From the NCBI GenBank assembly GCA_900554325.1, contig USHA01000075.1, forward strand, positions 1-10,799: a stretch of DNA of 10,799 nucleotides. The letters are read 5' to 3'. Source of the stretch: an uncultured Collinsella sp. (lineage in GTDB: Bacteria; Actinomycetota; Coriobacteriia; Coriobacteriales; Coriobacteriaceae). Position 1 is the first letter of the stretch; each line of letters begins with the position of its first letter. The notes beneath the pieces were generated by a model. It made no database searches and was not told the DNA's origin. It saw nothing but the letters and a program-made list of their open reading frames with translations. Both the position numbers and the translations under genes were made by a program. Shown here in pieces: positions 9,141-10,799 of this stretch.

Positions 9141-10580
9141 TTAGTTCTCCTCGGTCTCAGTCGCGGCGGTCTCGGCAAAGTTCCAGCCGGCAAGGCGGTC
9201 CTTCGCGGTGTCGATGTCCAGGTAGTTCTCCTCGCCGTCCATGAGTCGCGTAAAGGCGGTAAAGAGATAGTGGGCATCGGTGGGGCCAGGCGAGGCCTCG
9301 GGGTGGTACTGGACCGAGAAGCACGGGGCGTCGAGCAGCTGGATACCCTCGGCGGTGCCGTCGTTGAGGTTCACATGTGTTAGGCGAATGCGGCCAAAGC
9401 GCTCGTTCATCACGACCGGCGCGATTCCGCGGCGCACCCAGACGCGCAGATCTCCATCGGCCGCATGCTCGGTCTCGCCGCCGGAAAGCTCGGGGACAAG
9501 CTTGCCCAGGCTGGGGAACAGCAGGCCAAAGCCATGGTTTTGCGCGGTAATCTCCACGCGACGGCTTACCAGGTTCATGACCGGCTGGTTGCCACCGCGG
9601 TGACCGAATTTAAGCTTTTCCATCTGGGCGCCGCAGGCCAGGCTGATCATCTGATGGCCCAGGCAAATGCCAAAGACCGGCACCTTGCCGATCAGCTGCT
9701 GCACCTGCTCGTAGGTCTCCACCACGGCGTCGGGGTCGCCGGGGCCATTGGACAAAAAGACGCCGTCGGGATTCATGTCGAGCACCTCACTCGCGGGCGT
9801 GTCCCACGGCACGACGGTAAGGTCGCAGCCGGCGCGGACCAGCCCCTCCAGAATGCCGCGCTTCACACCGCAGTCGTAGGCGACCACTTTGTGACGGGCA
9901 GGAGCGGCAGCCGAAAGCGCAAAGTCATGCGTGGCAGGCAGGTCGGCAGCCACAAACTCATGAGGCGCGGGGCAACTTACGGTCTTGACCAGGTTCTCGC
10001 CTACCAGCGTGGGCGCTGCGGCCAGACGCTCGGCAAGCTCGTCGACGTCGAAGATCTCGGTCGAGATAATGCCCATCTTGGAACCATTGTCGCGCAGATG
10101 GCGCACCAGAGCGCGGGTGTCGACGCCCTCGATAGCGACGATGCCGTGGGCGCGCAGATACTCCGGCACGCTGACGGCCGAGCGCCAGTTAGAAGGCGTG
10201 GTGCACATGTCGCGAACGATCATGCCGCGCATAGCCGGAGCGCTCGCAGGGCGCACGGCGTCGCCGGGGAAGGCCGACTGGACGTCGGTCTCGTCGATAC
10301 CGTAGTTGCCGATCTGCGGATAGGTCATGGTTACGATTTGGCCGGCATAACTCGGGTCGGTCATGACCTCAAAGTAGCCCTCGAGTGAGGTGTTGAAGCA
10401 GACTTCGCCGGTCGCGGTGCCCTCGGCGCCGCATGCACGTCCATAAAAAATGGTCCCATCCTCAAGATACAGGATGCAGGGACCGCAGGTGCCCTTGCTG
10501 GTTTTGGCCAGCATACGCTGGCAAAGCTCGCTGGGCGCGAAGGTGCGGGCGGCAGCGCCCGCGGTATGGTTGTTCGCCAT
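9141..10580 (-). CDS. carA: Carbamoyl-phosphate synthase small subunit (glutaminase)
   Basis: This 479-residue protein hydrolyses glutamine and feeds ammonia to CarB. The CPSase small-chain domain begins at about residue 35 (ILYLEDGTIFYGRACG) and the class I glutamine amidotransferase domain at about 230. The triad is Cys306 in GICLGHQ, His426 and Glu428 in YHPEASPGP. It is about 100 residues longer than the 382-residue E. coli protein. The excess is an N-terminal extension of about 33 residues, an insertion of about 35 between AQNHGF (346-351) and RLTHVNLNDGT, and a longer acidic tail. The start is ATG 10580 because AAGGAG lies four bases upstream; an in-frame GTG at 10601 lacks such a site. 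carA and carB form a tight operon. Confidence 0.97.
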   Translation of the reverse strand: MANNHTAGAAARTFAPSELCQRMLAKTSKGTCGPCILYLEDGTIFYGRACGAEGTATGEVCFNTSLEGYFEVMTDPSYAGQIVTMTYPQIGNYGIDETDVQSAFPGDAVRPASAPAMRGMIVRDMCTTPSNWRSAVSVPEYLRAHGIVAIEGVDTRALVRHLRDNGSKMGIISTEIFDVDELAERLAAAPTLVGENLVKTVSCPAPHEFVAADLPATHDFALSAAAPARHKVVAYDCGVKRGILEGLVRAGCDLTVVPWDTPASEVLDMNPDGVFLSNGPGDPDAVVETYEQVQQLIGKVPVFGICLGHQMISLACGAQMEKLKFGHRGGNQPVMNLVSRRVEITAQNHGFGLLFPSLGKLVPELSGGETEHAADGDLRVWVRRGIAPVVMNERFGRIRLTHVNLNDGTAEGIQLLDAPCFSVQYHPEASPGPTDAHYLFTAFTRLMDGEENYLDIDTAKDRLAGWNFAETAATETEEN

Positions 10581-10591
10581 AATTCTCCTTC

Positions 10592-10652
10592 CCGGTCTCA
10601 CAGGACCGGCTTAAAGGTGTGTAGTTAGGCCTCGCGGTATTGTAACCGCAAG
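10592..10652 (-). promoter_or_regulatory. carA leader with two RNA hairpins
   Basis: On the minus-strand transcript, CUUGCGGU (10652-10645) pairs with ACCGCGAG (10638-10631) around loop UACAAU, with one U-G pair. CCGGUC (10609-10604) pairs with GACCGG (10597-10592) around a 6-nt loop. The second hairpin directly abuts the AAGGAG ribosome binding site of carA (10590-10585), so it could affect initiation. Neither hairpin is followed by a U-run, so they do not look like an attenuator terminator. No known riboswitch was recognised. Confidence 0.4.
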
Positions 10653-10669
10653 CATGCCTCATGGCGTTA

Positions 10670-10723
10670 ATTTCATCGAAATGTTTACGAAATGATAATT
10701 ATGACTTTCTATGCATAATGATT
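10670..10723 (-). promoter_or_regulatory. Candidate carAB promoter with possible ArgR-like boxes
   Basis: This is the AT-rich part of the carA upstream region. On the minus strand, TTATCA (10698-10693) and TGAAAT (10675-10670), 17 bp apart, are a weak -35/-10 pair. Over or just upstream of it lie TGATAATTATGA (10693-10704) and TGCATAATGATT (10712-10723), which resemble halves of the ArgR consensus core TGCATAATTATGCA. Their centres are 19 bp apart, whereas paired ARG boxes are usually about 21 apart. Arginine control of carAB is common, which makes this plausible but unproven. CGAAATG also occurs twice 11 bp apart (10677 and 10688). Confidence 0.3.
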
Positions 10724-10740
10724 TCTCTGGGACAGGGATT

Positions 10741-10760
10741 AAAAAAGGCTCTGTTAGACC
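10741..10760 (-). terminator. Possible intrinsic terminator of a gene beyond the right edge
   Basis: On the minus strand, GGTCT pairs with AGA-CC (one bulged base) around loop AAC (10760-10747), followed by six T residues (10746-10741). The stem is short. It would end a minus-strand transcript entering from beyond 10799 and so separate carAB from its upstream neighbour. Confidence 0.35.
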
Positions 10761-10799
10761 AGGATTGACATGCCGACCTGCCGGCTAACTCGCCGTCTC

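Noticed and set aside
9140..9277. Upstream in-frame start for carB adding 46 residues
   Set aside because: The extension is low-complexity, rich in Arg, Pro and Thr, and lies inside carA. ATG 9139 has a ribosome binding site and begins with the standard CarB N-terminus.

Overview
The window looks like chromosome from a Coriobacteriia-type actinobacterium, with a gut Collinsella or close relative as the best guess. This is inferred from the GC-rich carAB pair sitting beside a mannose-family PTS and from the overall style of the proteins; no marker gene fixes the species. Two compartments are visible. Positions about 1-5600 are moderate in GC and accessory in character. Positions about 5700-10799 are clearly GC-richer and hold the housekeeping genes carB and carA, both on the minus strand.

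Layout from left to right: a structured repeat (copy 1, cut by the window edge); an intrinsic terminator; a minus-strand RelE-type toxin with its Phd/YefM-type antitoxin, plus promoter and palindromic operator; an intrinsic terminator; a minus-strand HSL-family alpha/beta hydrolase; a divergent GntR/UTRA regulator on plus; and a minus-strand PTS operon (IIB, IIC, IID in transcription order) that meets the regulator tail to tail with overlapping stop codons. Upstream of the PTS operon lies a perfect 34-bp palindrome, the likely operator. Next comes copy 2 of the structured repeat, a 14-bp perfect hairpin, and a 141-bp nested inverted repeat whose outer arm overlaps the end of carB. carB and carA follow, then the carA leader with two hairpins and a possible ArgR-like operator.

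How the parts work together: the PTS genes encode the IIB, IIC and IID parts of a mannose/fructose/sorbose-type permease. The neighbouring GntR/UTRA protein probably senses a phosphorylated sugar and controls the operon through the 34-bp palindrome. The divergent esterase may act on the same substrate, for example by removing an acyl group. No IIA gene is present, so IIA must be supplied from elsewhere. The toxin-antitoxin pair and the two direct copies of the repeat frame this sugar locus like an accessory island beside carB. carAB makes carbamoyl phosphate for arginine and pyrimidine synthesis.

The best candidates for undescribed biology are the paired structured repeats, whose stems seem to be kept while their sequences differ, and the nested inverted repeat that duplicates the last codons of carB in inverted orientation.
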